The notes under the pieces are model-generated. The model was given only the letters and a program-made list of their open reading frames with translations. It was not told the origin of the DNA and did no database searches. From assembly GCF_000013625.1 (NCBI RefSeq), contig NC_009659.1:1798001-1862000 (forward strand): a stretch of 64,000 bases of DNA, in the 5' to 3' direction. Below are positions 16,675 to 27,400 of the stretch, piece by piece. Numbering within the stretch: position 1 is the stretch's first letter; each line of letters starts with the position of its first letter. The position numbers and the translations under genes are program-made. This DNA comes from Janthinobacterium sp. Marseille. GTDB taxonomy: Bacteria; Pseudomonadota; Gammaproteobacteria; Burkholderiales; Burkholderiaceae_D.

Positions 16675-18600
16675 TTATGTGCCGCGTTGCAAAGGCAGCC
16701 ATAGCTGGAATAGTGTTCCTGCCTTGCCCGAATGCCAGCTGACTTTACCGTTCAAGGCCTGCGCACGTCGCTGTTGATTATGCAAACCACGCCCGCTGGC
16801 GTTGGCCAGCGCATGTTCTATATCAAAACCGTGGCCGTTGTCTTCTATGCTGATGGTGACGCCATGCGTGTCGCGCGCAGTGGCTACACGTATCGCATTG
16901 GCGCGTGTGTGGCGCAGGATGTTGGCGATGCTTTCCTGCACGATGCGTAATATGTGCAGCGCGCTGGACGGATCAAGCCAGCCCAGTGTCGGCAATTCCT
17001 TTACTTCCCATTGCAACGATATGCCGGTACCTTCCAGTCGCGGTTCGAGGCGGAAGCGTAAGGTGGCGAGCAGTAGCAGCAGGTCAGCTTCTACCGGTTC
17101 CATCGAATCTATGGTCAGTTTCAGGTCGTCCAGGCAATCCTTCAATATCTGCGAAACCTGTCCTTCACTCATGCCACCGTTTTCCATTGAACGTATCGCG
17201 CTGATCAGCGAAGAGCCGAGGCCGTCATGCATGTCTTGCATCAGGCGTTGACGTTCGTCACTGATGGTTTGGCGCAGCTCCACTTCACGCAGGCGCTTGT
17301 GGCTCATTTCGAGTTCCGCTTCCCGCTGTTGCAGGCGCAGGGCCAGGCTGGCGTTGACTTCTTCTATCTCGTTGATGGCGCGCACATAGCGGCGGTACAT
17401 CAGTACGCCGAATACGGTAAAGCAGACAGCATTGGTGTAGGCACCCAGGTACCAGCCCTCCGGGCTGATGAAATTATTCTGCAGCAGCCAGTCATCGACG
17501 CCCAGCAAGGTGCAAATGAGTATGCCAATCGCGATCAAGCGGCCTTCGCCCGATACGCGCCATGCATTGATACCGCCGATCAGGCCCGCAGTCGCGCCCA
17601 TCAAGGCTGCGACCACGTAAATCAACGGCGTGATCTTGGGTGTATTCGGCAGCAGGGTAAAGAGAGGCAGCGTCAGTATGCCTACCAGCACGGTAGTGGC
17701 GACCAGCGCGCGCGTGAGCCATTTCAGTGGCCGTCCATGTAACTGGCGCAGGAAGAAATGCACCGAGGTGACGAGCCAGAATAGTGAATTGACTGTCAGC
17801 CACGCAAACCAGTCATTTGCAATCGGGATACTGCTATAGAAATGCAGTCCGCGCAGGAACGCGGTGGCGGCGAGCTGGAAGAACAGCAGGTAAGCGATCT
17901 CATGCTTTCTTTGTGTCCAGACAAACAGCGCAAAAATTCCAACCGCGAGAAATGCCATGCTCAGCATGGCCGGCAATTCCTGCTGCAGCCATAAGCGCAG
18001 GTGGTAGCGGCTGTACAGGGATTCCGTCGGGCCTATCCATATCGACGACAGCGCGACCTGGCTTTTGGCGCTGTGTTCGAGGCGTATCAGGATCTCGCGC
18101 AGTGGTGGACTGTCATCGGTTTTGGCGAATTCTATCCAGAGCGGGGTGCGGCTGCTATTCCATAAAGTGCCGTCTTGCTGGGCGCGGTGTACCAGATGAC
18201 CATTCGCATAAATCGCGACGGTGCCGCCGGTACGGACCCGGGCGGCGTATAGCGCGAGCGGTTTGTCACGGGTGGAGATGTCCGGTAGCTGCAGCCTGAA
18301 CCAGGTGGTTTGGGTTGCGTCGGGAGTACGGATGGTACCGGCCTGGCGCAGCAAGGCGACCGGCGGTGCAAACGGCAGGCTCACGGACTGCCACTCTGCA
18401 GGCAAGGCCTGGCTATTGAAATTTGCAGGTGTCAGCGGGTCGTATCCGGTGCTTTGCTGCACCTGCCATTCGATTTTCTGCGCATGCAGGTCGACGCTGG
18501 AGTCACTATAGCCACCGAAAGAAAAAGCTCCCACCAAAATCAGCAGCACTACTGAAAATATCAGCAGTATGGTCGAGATCAGGGATGGCCGTTGATTCAT
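16675..18600 (-). CDS. NarL-type sensor histidine kinase with periplasmic and 7TM sensor region
   Basis: A 641-residue kinase. One N-terminal membrane helix, a periplasmic beta-rich domain (to about residue 195) resembling the galactose-binding-like sensor of 7TMR-DISM proteins, about seven membrane helices (205-405), a coiled coil, and a HisKA_3 dimerisation domain with the phosphoacceptor in SDERQRLMQDMHDGLGSS (H near 458). The ATPase has the N-box QESIANILRHT and the G-box DNGHGFD. ATG 18600 is a compromise; GTG 18642 extends it by 14 residues, and neither has a clear ribosome site. It lies directly downstream of its response-regulator gene. Confidence 0.88.
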   Translation of the reverse strand: MNQRPSLISTILLIFSVVLLILVGAFSFGGYSDSSVDLHAQKIEWQVQQSTGYDPLTPANFNSQALPAEWQSVSLPFAPPVALLRQAGTIRTPDATQTTWFRLQLPDISTRDKPLALYAARVRTGGTVAIYANGHLVHRAQQDGTLWNSSRTPLWIEFAKTDDSPPLREILIRLEHSAKSQVALSSIWIGPTESLYSRYHLRLWLQQELPAMLSMAFLAVGIFALFVWTQRKHEIAYLLFFQLAATAFLRGLHFYSSIPIANDWFAWLTVNSLFWLVTSVHFFLRQLHGRPLKWLTRALVATTVLVGILTLPLFTLLPNTPKITPLIYVVAALMGATAGLIGGINAWRVSGEGRLIAIGILICTLLGVDDWLLQNNFISPEGWYLGAYTNAVCFTVFGVLMYRRYVRAINEIEEVNASLALRLQQREAELEMSHKRLREVELRQTISDERQRLMQDMHDGLGSSLISAIRSMENGGMSEGQVSQILKDCLDDLKLTIDSMEPVEADLLLLLATLRFRLEPRLEGTGISLQWEVKELPTLGWLDPSSALHILRIVQESIANILRHTRANAIRVATARDTHGVTISIEDNGHGFDIEHALANASGRGLHNQQRRAQALNGKVSWHSGKAGTLFQLWLPLQRGT

Positions 18601-18653
18601 GCTGGCAGCAGCCCGATGCGGAAGATCAAAGGAAAGGGGCACATCGCTGGGCG

Positions 18654-19349
18654 CTAGCTCGACAGCAAGCCCTGGGTCCTGGCCTCATACAATGCTTCGG
18701 CTTTGGAAGTGACCTTTAGCTTGCTATAAATACGACGGACAAAAGTACGCACGGTGAAATGCGAGAGCTGCATCAGCTTGGCGATTTCCTGCGTGGTGAA
18801 ACCTTTGCTGATGAAGTCCAGTACTTCCCGCTCACGTGTGGAAAGCAGGGCGGAGTTATCTTCGGCTGGTGCCTGCTCTTCGGTAGTGACCGGGGCACTG
18901 GTACGAAAACGGGCCAGGATCTGGCGCGCGATGATGGGGCTGATAGGGCTGCCGCCACTGGCTATGCTGCGGATTTCATCGATCATCCGGGTCGGGGAAC
19001 TATCCTTCAGCAGGTAACCGGCCGCACCGGATTCTATTGAACGCATGACATGCGTCTCATCACCGAAATTGGTGCTCACCATAATGCTGCAGCTAGGCCA
19101 CAGCAGGACTGCAGCCTTGATCACATCTATCCCCGAGCCATCAGGCAAGCCGAGATCGACCAGCAAGACATCTGCCGGTGCGCCTTGTAATAAGGCCAGG
19201 CCTTCGGCGCGGGTACCGGCGGAACCGGACAGATGCATATCGGGTGCATCCTGCACCACCTTGCTTAAGGCGGCGCGAAAACCAGGGTCATCCTCGACGA
19301 TGACGACATGGATGGGCAGGGACTCGGAGCTATTGATAGGTGAATTCAT
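18654..19349 (-). CDS. NarL/LuxR-type response regulator
   Basis: A 231-residue two-domain regulator. The receiver has E19, D20, phosphoacceptor D65 (VLLVDLGLPDG), T93 and K115; the C-terminal LuxR-type helix-turn-helix begins with LSTREREVLDFISKGFTTQE and continues into the recognition helix HFTVRTFVRRIYSKLKV. It is paired with the kinase immediately downstream and diverges from the two-partner secretion operon at 19553. A 9-bp imperfect dyad in the shared region may be its binding site, so control of exoprotein expression is the leading inference. Confidence 0.92.
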   Translation of the reverse strand: MNSPINSSESLPIHVVIVEDDPGFRAALSKVVQDAPDMHLSGSAGTRAEGLALLQGAPADVLLVDLGLPDGSGIDVIKAAVLLWPSCSIMVSTNFGDETHVMRSIESGAAGYLLKDSSPTRMIDEIRSIASGGSPISPIIARQILARFRTSAPVTTEEQAPAEDNSALLSTREREVLDFISKGFTTQEIAKLMQLSHFTVRTFVRRIYSKLKVTSKAEALYEARTQGLLSS

Positions 19350-19381
19350 GGGTCAGCCATTCTACGCCCGGTGTTTACACT

Positions 19382-19409
19382 TGTGTGTAGCACATTTGTT
19401 CTACATACA
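19382..19409. promoter_or_regulatory. Imperfect dyad upstream of the two-partner secretion operon
   Basis: TGTGTGTAG and CTACATACA match as reverse complements at eight of nine positions across a 10-base spacer. A possible -10 (TATAGT, 19427-19432) lies 17 bases downstream and no good -35 is seen, the arrangement of an activator-dependent promoter. Confidence 0.45.
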
Positions 19410-19552
19410 AAGGTAGCCGCAATCCCTATAGTCATGCCACAAAAAAAATACCATACAAGCGCACACCGTCCTGACGGGACGACAGCGCAGTTGGTCTGGT
19501 CGCTTGCTGACTGAAACAAGCGCCTGTTGTCGTCTTATAGGGAAGAATAAAA

Positions 19553-22500
19553 ATGAACCACATCTACCGGCTGGTCTGGAGTTCCTTGGCACAAGCATGG
19601 GTTGCTGTTGCAGAAAATGCAAGAGCGCATGGCAAAGCAACACGGGCGGGCAAGCTGCCTGCAGCACTTGGAAGTACACTCATACTTCTGTCCGGAGCCA
19701 TGCTTATCGCTCCTACCGTCCATGCGGCGAATGCTGCCGATGCGACGGTGACACTGGGTAGCGGCAGCGTCAGCACGGTAGGCAACACCACCACCATCAA
19801 GCAGAATTCGCAAAACCTCGCCATCGACTGGGTCGGTTTGTCGACAGCCGCCAACGAAGCGCTGATCTTCAACCAGCCTAACTCTTCCGCCATCGCACTC
19901 AATCGCATTACCGGCTCCAGCCCGAGCACCTTGCTCGGCAGCCTGACGGCGAACGGACAAGTCTTCATCCTCAATCCTAACGGTGTGTTGTTCGGCGCAG
20001 GCTCGCAAGTCAACGTCGGCGGCCTGGTGGCTTCGACGCTGGGCATGAGCAATGCTGATCTGCAGGCGGGGCGCATGGTCTTTGCGCTGGATGGCAATAC
20101 GAATGGCAGTGTGGTTAACCAGGGCAAGATCAATGCAGCGGATGGCGGTTACATTGCGTTGATCGCCGCTACGGTACGTAATGAAGGTGAGATCAATGCC
20201 AAACTGGGAACAGCCTTGCTGGCGGCCGGTAACAAAGTCACACTGAATATCAATAATGGCAGCCTGCTTGCATACAGCATAGACCAGGGAGCATTGAATG
20301 CTTTAGCCGAGAACAAGCAGTTGATACAGGCCAATGGCGGTCAGGTACTGATGTCGGCCAAGGCGCTGAATACGCTGACGACAGCAGTCGTCAACAATAC
20401 CGGCCTGATCGAAGCGAAGACGATCGAGAACCGCAACGGACGCATCATGTTGATGGGTGACATGGAGGTCGGTACGGTGAATGTGGCAGGTACGCTGGAT
20501 GCCAGTGCGCCGACCAGCGGCAACGGCGGCTTCATCGAAACCAGTGCGGCGCACGTGAAAATCGCTGACGATGCACTCATCACCACTAGGGCAAACAGTG
20601 GCACCAGCGGTAGTTGGCTGATAGATCCGGTCGATTTCACGGTAGCCGCCAGCGGTGGCGATATCACCGGCAAGGCGCTTTCGACGCAGCTCGCGAATAA
20701 CGGCCTGGTCACTATTATGAACACGCAGGGTGCGAGTGGCACGGCAGGCGATATCAATGTCAATGATACAGTCAGCTGGAGCAGCAACAGCGTCCTCGAA
20801 CTGATCGCGCAGCGCGATATCAACTTCAATGCTGCTGTGACAGCTACCGGCACGACTGCAGGTTTGAAGTTAACGTATGCCGGCGATTACAAAGTCAAAG
20901 CGCCGATTACTTTAAGTGGCAGCAACTCCACGCTCAATATCAACGGTAATAATTACACCCTGATACGCAGTATGTCACAGCTGGACCTGCTGGATGGCAG
21001 TAACTCCGTGACGAATACAGGCACGGCGCGCCAGCTCAATGGCTACTACGCGCTGGCGCAAGACCTGGATGCGGCCGGTACAACTTATACAAAGAGCTTG
21101 CTGGGTAGCAGTAGCAGTACCACCTTCCTCGGCACCTTTGCCGGCATGGGGCATACCATCAGCAATCTCACCATCAATGCCGCAGGTGGCGCAGGTTTGT
21201 TTGGCTTGATAGGTGCAGGGTCTGTGGTACGTGACCTGGGTATGGTAGGCGGCAGTATTTATGGTGCGAATGGCGACGTCGGCGCGATAGCAGGGCGCAA
21301 TTCTGGCGGCACTATCAATAATGTCTATGCAACCGGGATGATGGTAGGCGGGACGACTCGCATCGGCGGCATACTGGGTTATCTGAATGGCGGCACGCTC
21401 AGTAATTCATACTCCAATGTGACTGTCGTCGGTGGTAATAGCAGCAGTGGTGGACTGGTAGGTACCAATAGCGGCAGTATCTCTAACTCTTATGCCGAGG
21501 GTGAGATAAGCGGTGGCGGGCTGGTGGGTGGTTTGGTCGGCACCAATAATGCCGGTGCGTCGATTACCCAATCCTATGCGAGCGGCAATGTCATTGGTAA
21601 TTTTGGCGGTAGCCGTGCCGGTGGACTGGTCGGATTGAATTCCGGCGCTATCAGCTACGCTTATGCAAGCGGTGCCGTATCCGGGGATAGCCTGGTAGGT
21701 GGGTTGGTAGCCTGGAATTACCCTGGCGGATCGATCAGCAATGCTTATGCCAGCGGCAATGTCACACTTGTTGTCAATCCGGCCCTTTCCGGTACCTATG
21801 CCGGTGGTTTGATCGGTTCCGATAGCTCAACGACTACAAATGCAGTCTGGGATAGCAGTAGCTCCGGGCATGTAAGCTATACCGGGACTATCGGCAGCGC
21901 AACGAACACTACCGACGTCAATGCAGGCAACCGTTACCAACATAGTGCGTATAGCGCGCTGGGAAGCTGGCAAGAAACTGCGACCGGCTCCGGTGTCTGG
22001 ATCGCCTATGACGGCAGCAACAATCCGCAATGGGTGATGGTCGAAGGTTCGACCCGTCCTTTCCTCTACAGCGAATGGTCGACCACGGTGGGCAATGCAC
22101 ATCAGTTGCAATTGATGGCAGCGAACCTCTCTGCAAACTACACACTTGCAAAAAACATAGACCTCAGCGCGGCACACGGCAGCAATGCCAGCGGCATGTG
22201 GAACGCAACTGGTTTTGCGTCCATCGGAAATTCGCTGGCAGCTTTCAGTGGAACGCTGGACGGGAAAAATTACAAGATCAGCAATTTGCAAATCATAAAA
22301 CCTACGTCCGATAATGTCGGATTGTTTGGTGTGACGGCAGTTGGCAGCAAGGTGCAGAATGTCGGCCTGGTGTCGGCTTCTGTTAGCGGCCAGACCCAGG
22401 TTGGTGGCTTGGTCGGATATAACCGGGGCGAGCTAAGCAATGTCTCGGTGCAAGGCCAGATTTCAGGAGGGATTAGTGTCGGCGGCCTGGCCGGCCTCAA

Positions 22501-24370
22501 CATGGGCACTATCAATGCCAGTTATGGCAACGCGGTAGTGAGTTCACAGTCGGGCTTTGTTGGTGGTCTGGTCGGATCAAACTCCGGAAGGATCAGCAAT
22601 TCATATGCCGATGGCAATGTGAGCGCTGATCGGGATGTGGGCGGCCTGGTTGGCGCTAACGAAGCAACTGGCATCATTGAAGGTAGTTATGCGGCAGGCC
22701 AGGTAAACGTCTATCAAGCAGGTGGTGGCCTGGTCGGATCGAACAGGGGCACCATTTCGAATAGCTATGCCATGGCAAGTGTCAGCGGTGTGGCTATTGC
22801 CGGCGGTCTGGTCGGGGTGAACGACGGCACCATTTCGAATAGCTATGCTAACGGCGCGGTGCTTGTTGGCGTTGCAGGAGGTGGTTTCATTGGTATGAAC
22901 AATGGCGCTGTCAACTCCTCGTTCTGGAATAGCGACACGAATAGCACAGGTGTGGGAGCGGGAGTAAACACCGGTGTGACGGGTATCAATCATGCGCAGG
23001 CACAACTGGCATCCACCTTCGTGAGTGCAGGTTGGGACATGGGCACAACTGGCGGTACCTCAACCATCTGGCGTATCTATGACGGCCTGAGCGGCCCCCT
23101 GCTGCGCTCCTTCCTGACACCGGTTACAGTCAGCGCAACTGTCAATAGCAAGACTTACGATGGCAGCGGGACGATGGCAAACGGCTACACGCCTGTCGCA
23201 GGCGTGACGCTAAGTGGCAGCCTGGTTTTCACGAGTTCCAAAAATGCCGGCAGCTATAGCAGCAGCGACGGCACCCTGCAACAAGGCGGCTTGTCTTCGA
23301 CCCAGCAGGGTTATGACATCAGCTATGCCGATGCCAGCCTGACCATCAACAAGGCTAACCTGACCGTCACCGCGGGTAGCGCAAGCAAAACCTATGACGG
23401 CACCACCACGGCATCCGGCACGATAAACGTGGGCACACTGGCCGGTGCCGGTGACCTGGTTAATTCCGGCGGATCGCTAGCCTTTGACGATAAGAATGCA
23501 GGCAGCGGCAAGACCGTCATCGCCAGCGGCGTCACCATCAAGGATGCTGCAAACGGCGATGTTACCGACAACTACAACATCAGTTACGTCAACAACACTA
23601 GCGGTTCCATCGCGAAAGCGAACGTGACCTTGAATGTGACGGATGTCACTAAAACCTACGATGGCACGAACAATGCAGCGGCCGCATTGGCAGTGCAGAG
23701 CGGGCAGTTGTACGGCCTGGATGAAGTGACTGCCGGCAGTTTTAGTTTCAACAACAAGGATGCCGGTAACAACAAAACGGTGAGTGCGTCCGGCGTCACA
23801 GTGAACGACGGCAATAACGGCAACAACTACAACGTCACCGTGGTCGACAGCAGCAATAGCACGATCAATCGCGCCGCGCTCACGGTCACGGCGAACGATG
23901 CCAACAAAGTGTTTAACAACCTGGCTTACGTTGGCGGCAATGGCGTGACCCTGAACGGGCTGGTGCATGGTGAAACCATAGCCGATCTGCAGGGTGCGCT
24001 GGCTTATGGTGGTACCGCGCAAGGTGCGACAGGTGCGGGGAACTACATCATTTCAGCAAACGGCTTGAGCAGTTCCAACTATGCAGTAACTTTTGTCGAC
24101 GGTACGCTTGTTATACGTCCGGCCGTGTCCGTTCCGACCGGCGTTGTTCCTGGTGAACTGCTGCCAGCCTACCAAACGGCCATACGTAACAGCGATAGTG
24201 ATTTGCGTCAAAACAATGACGGCAAGGATGAAGACTTGAAAGTCGCCGCCTTCCAGCCGCCAATAGAAAAAAATGATGCTGCAGATGCTGCACGGCCGAC
24301 ACCGCGCCTGACGATTTCTTCTTGCGGCCTGCAACTTCCGGCAGACGCTGGCAATTCAGTATGCCAATAA
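19553..24370 (+). CDS. TpsA1: large filamentous-haemagglutinin-type exoprotein (GLUG, YDG/MBG repeats)
   Basis: A 1605-residue secreted exoprotein. It begins with an extended signal peptide region (MNHIYRLVWSSLAQAWVAVA), then the two-partner secretion domain (about residues 58-300) with FNQPNSSAIALNRITG and ILNPNGVLFGAGSQVNVGGL. The middle carries many GLUG motifs (GGLVGxNxGxISNSYAxG), followed by YDG/MBG-type beta modules beginning KTYDGT. It ends with PTPRLTISSCGLQLP and a second cysteine, a Cys pair 14 residues apart like the anchoring loop of HMW adhesins. AGGGAAG precedes the start. Export through the TpsB at 29659 is inferred from the operon. Confidence 0.93.
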   Translation: MNHIYRLVWSSLAQAWVAVAENARAHGKATRAGKLPAALGSTLILLSGAMLIAPTVHAANAADATVTLGSGSVSTVGNTTTIKQNSQNLAIDWVGLSTAANEALIFNQPNSSAIALNRITGSSPSTLLGSLTANGQVFILNPNGVLFGAGSQVNVGGLVASTLGMSNADLQAGRMVFALDGNTNGSVVNQGKINAADGGYIALIAATVRNEGEINAKLGTALLAAGNKVTLNINNGSLLAYSIDQGALNALAENKQLIQANGGQVLMSAKALNTLTTAVVNNTGLIEAKTIENRNGRIMLMGDMEVGTVNVAGTLDASAPTSGNGGFIETSAAHVKIADDALITTRANSGTSGSWLIDPVDFTVAASGGDITGKALSTQLANNGLVTIMNTQGASGTAGDINVNDTVSWSSNSVLELIAQRDINFNAAVTATGTTAGLKLTYAGDYKVKAPITLSGSNSTLNINGNNYTLIRSMSQLDLLDGSNSVTNTGTARQLNGYYALAQDLDAAGTTYTKSLLGSSSSTTFLGTFAGMGHTISNLTINAAGGAGLFGLIGAGSVVRDLGMVGGSIYGANGDVGAIAGRNSGGTINNVYATGMMVGGTTRIGGILGYLNGGTLSNSYSNVTVVGGNSSSGGLVGTNSGSISNSYAEGEISGGGLVGGLVGTNNAGASITQSYASGNVIGNFGGSRAGGLVGLNSGAISYAYASGAVSGDSLVGGLVAWNYPGGSISNAYASGNVTLVVNPALSGTYAGGLIGSDSSTTTNAVWDSSSSGHVSYTGTIGSATNTTDVNAGNRYQHSAYSALGSWQETATGSGVWIAYDGSNNPQWVMVEGSTRPFLYSEWSTTVGNAHQLQLMAANLSANYTLAKNIDLSAAHGSNASGMWNATGFASIGNSLAAFSGTLDGKNYKISNLQIIKPTSDNVGLFGVTAVGSKVQNVGLVSASVSGQTQVGGLVGYNRGELSNVSVQGQISGGISVGGLAGLNMGTINASYGNAVVSSQSGFVGGLVGSNSGRISNSYADGNVSADRDVGGLVGANEATGIIEGSYAAGQVNVYQAGGGLVGSNRGTISNSYAMASVSGVAIAGGLVGVNDGTISNSYANGAVLVGVAGGGFIGMNNGAVNSSFWNSDTNSTGVGAGVNTGVTGINHAQAQLASTFVSAGWDMGTTGGTSTIWRIYDGLSGPLLRSFLTPVTVSATVNSKTYDGSGTMANGYTPVAGVTLSGSLVFTSSKNAGSYSSSDGTLQQGGLSSTQQGYDISYADASLTINKANLTVTAGSASKTYDGTTTASGTINVGTLAGAGDLVNSGGSLAFDDKNAGSGKTVIASGVTIKDAANGDVTDNYNISYVNNTSGSIAKANVTLNVTDVTKTYDGTNNAAAALAVQSGQLYGLDEVTAGSFSFNNKDAGNNKTVSASGVTVNDGNNGNNYNVTVVDSSNSTINRAALTVTANDANKVFNNLAYVGGNGVTLNGLVHGETIADLQGALAYGGTAQGATGAGNYIISANGLSSSNYAVTFVDGTLVIRPAVSVPTGVVPGELLPAYQTAIRNSDSDLRQNNDGKDEDLKVAAFQPPIEKNDAADAARPTPRLTISSCGLQLPADAGNSVCQ
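19727..20520 (+). repeat. Near-identical 794-bp block, copy 1 (TPS secretion domain)
   Basis: This segment aligns without any gap to 24571-25364 (constant offset 4844). Only about three residues differ in the encoded protein, while sequences on both sides have diverged. It indicates recent duplication or ongoing gene conversion. Confidence 0.9.
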
Positions 24371-24411
24371 TCAGGCGAGCGGAATAAAGCAGCGCATATC
24401 AAGGAGAAAAA

Positions 24412-27400
24412 GTGAATCATACCTATCGACTGGTCTGGAGCCAGCTCGCCCGTGCTTGGATAGCCGTCGCGGAAAATGCCAAGGGTAAAGGCAAATCCAT
24501 CGGTGCAGGTAAGTTGTTGGCTGCGGCGCTTGCTGTGGCAGCTGCCTTTCCGGTTTCCTCCACATACGCGGCGAACGCCGCCGATGCGACGGTGACACTG
24601 GGTAGTGGCAGCGTCAGTACGGTAGGCAAAACCACCACCATCAAGCAAAATTCGCAAAATCTCGCCATCGACTGGGTCGGTTTGTCGACAGCCGCCAACG
24701 AAGCGCTGATCTTCAACCAGCCCAACTCTTCCGCCATCGCACTCAATCGCATTACCGGCTCCAGCCCCAGCACCTTGCTCGGCAGCCTGACAGCGAACGG
24801 ACAAGTCTTCATCCTCAATCCTAACGGTGTGCTGTTCGGCGCAGGCTCGCAAGTCAACGTCGGCGGCCTGGTGGCTTCGACGCTGGGCATGAGCAATGCC
24901 GATCTGCAAGCGGGGCGCATGGTCTTTGCGCTGGATGGAAATACGAATGGCAGCGTGGTCAACCAGGGCAAGATCAATGCAGCGGATGGTGGTTATGTCG
25001 CGCTGATCGCCGGTACGGTACGTAATGAAGGTGAGATCAATGCCAAACTGGGAACAGCCTTGCTGGCGGCCGGTAACAAAGTCACACTGAATATCAATAA
25101 TGGCAGCCTGCTTGCATACAGCATAGACCAGGGCGCATTGAATGCTTTAGCCGAGAACAAGCAGTTGATACAGGCCAATGGCGGCCAGGTACTGATGTCG
25201 GCCAAGGCGCTGAATACGCTGACGACAGCAGTCGTCAACAATACCGGCCTGATTGAAGCGAAGACGATAGAGAACCGCAACGGACGCATCATGTTGATGG
25301 GTGACATGGAGGTCGGTACGGTGAATGTGGCAGGTACGTTGGATGCCAGTGCGCCGACCAGCGGAGATGGCGGTTTCGTTGAAACCAGTGCCGCGAGCGT
25401 GAATGTGGCGAGCGGGACCAGGGTTATTACCCGTGCGGCGAGTGGACTGGGTGGCAATTGGCTGATAGATCCGACCGATTTCACCATCACCGCAGGGAGC
25501 GGTACAAACAACGGCAGCAGCATAGGGGCTGACACACTGTCTTCCAATCTGGCGGATGGCAATATCACGATTGCGACTTCGGCTGCAGGTACAGGCAATG
25601 GCGATATCTTCGTCAATAGCGCAGTAAGCTGGGCCGCTGATAGCGTGCTGACCTTAACTGCACATCGCAACATCAATTTCAATACAGCACTTACTGCCAG
25701 TGGTACCAACGCAGGCCTGGAACTAAACTATGGCGGTGACTACATCGTCAAGGCGCCGATTACATTAAGCGGCAGCAATTCCACACTCAAGATCAATGGC
25801 AATAGCTATACCCTGATCCGTAGCATGGCGCAGCTGGATGCACTGGATGGAACCAACGCGACCAGCAATAGCGGGATAAGGGTGTCAACCGATGGCTACT
25901 ATGCATTGGCGCAAGACCTGAATGCAGCGGGAATCACCTACGTGACCCATCTGTTGGGCACCAGTCCCCTGACTTTTGGCGGCACCTTCGCGGGACTCGG
26001 GCATACCATCAGTAACCTGACCATTAATTCATCCTCTACCAGCGGTTTATTTGGTGCGATCGGCGCGGCCGGTGTGGTACGCGATATGGGCATCGTCGGC
26101 GGCAATATTAGCGGGGGTGCTACTGCGGGTGCAATTGCTTCAAGCAACAATGGCACCATCAGCAATGTGTATTCAACTGCAAATATCAGTGGTACGCAAA
26201 ATGTAGGCGGTCTTGTTGGCCTCAATAATAGTACGGGGACTTTGTTTAATTCTTATGCCAGCGGGAACGTGAGTGGCACGACTAACGTTGGTGGACTATT
26301 GGGGCAGAACGTCTCGGGTACGATCAGCAAGTCCTATGCTACAGGTAATGTCAGCGGCGGAGACTCTACTGGCGGTTTGATCGGCTTCCAATATAGCAGC
26401 GACCTGACAAATGTCTACGCTACGGGAAATGTAACAAGTTCAGGCAAATACGTGGGTGGCCTGATCGGACAGTTGTTATTGTCCAATATCAGTAATACCT
26501 ATGCTACCGGTGATGTAACCGGCAGTGGCTATACGGGTGGCCTGGTCGGTTGGCAGCGCTCGAGCAATATCAGTAATAGTTACGTTACCGGTACGCTGTA
26601 CGCAGTGGCACCTGGAGAGTATATGGGTGCTCTGGTCGGGATGAGGAGTACCGGGGATATCCGCGCTTCCTTCTGGCGTGACAGGGGGCTGGGCGGCGTC
26701 GGTTTCAACATGGGCACCGGCTCAGTAAGTAATTCGCGCGGCCTGACCGCGGCCGAGTTCGGTAACGCCGCAACCTTTACGGCAGCGGGCTGGAACGCCA
26801 GCAATATCGGTGGCGACGGTACGGTCTGGCGCATCTATGATGGCAAGGACGGTCCCTTGTTACGTAGCTACCTCACGACTTTGACCCTGGCCGATACAGT
26901 TGTTGACTACAACGGCACTACGCGAACTGGTGCCAGCACAGCATTGGCCGGTGTGTTGGGCAGCGTTGCCCTGGCCCGTGATGCCGGTAGCGTGGCCACC
27001 AACTATTATTCCGCACAACAAGGTTACGACATCGTTGGTGGTGGCCTCACTATCAACAAGGCCAATCTCACGGTGTCGTCTGCAAATATTGATAAAACCT
27101 ACGACGGTACATTATCTGCCTCGGGTAACCTGGTAGTGGTAGCTGGTACCGTGTATACAGGCGACCAACTGGGCGGGGGTATTTTTTCCTTCGAGGATAA
27201 AAATGTCGGCAGCGGCAAAACGGTAAAAACTTCGGGTGCGGTTGTGGGTAATGGCATAAGTAACGCCAACTACAATATTACGTATGCGGACAATACCAAC
27301 AGCATCATCAGGCAGGCGAATCTGACGGTTACCGCTGGCAGTGTTACAAAAACCTACGATGGTACGCTCAGTGCAGCAGCGAATGCGGTAGTAGGGGCAT

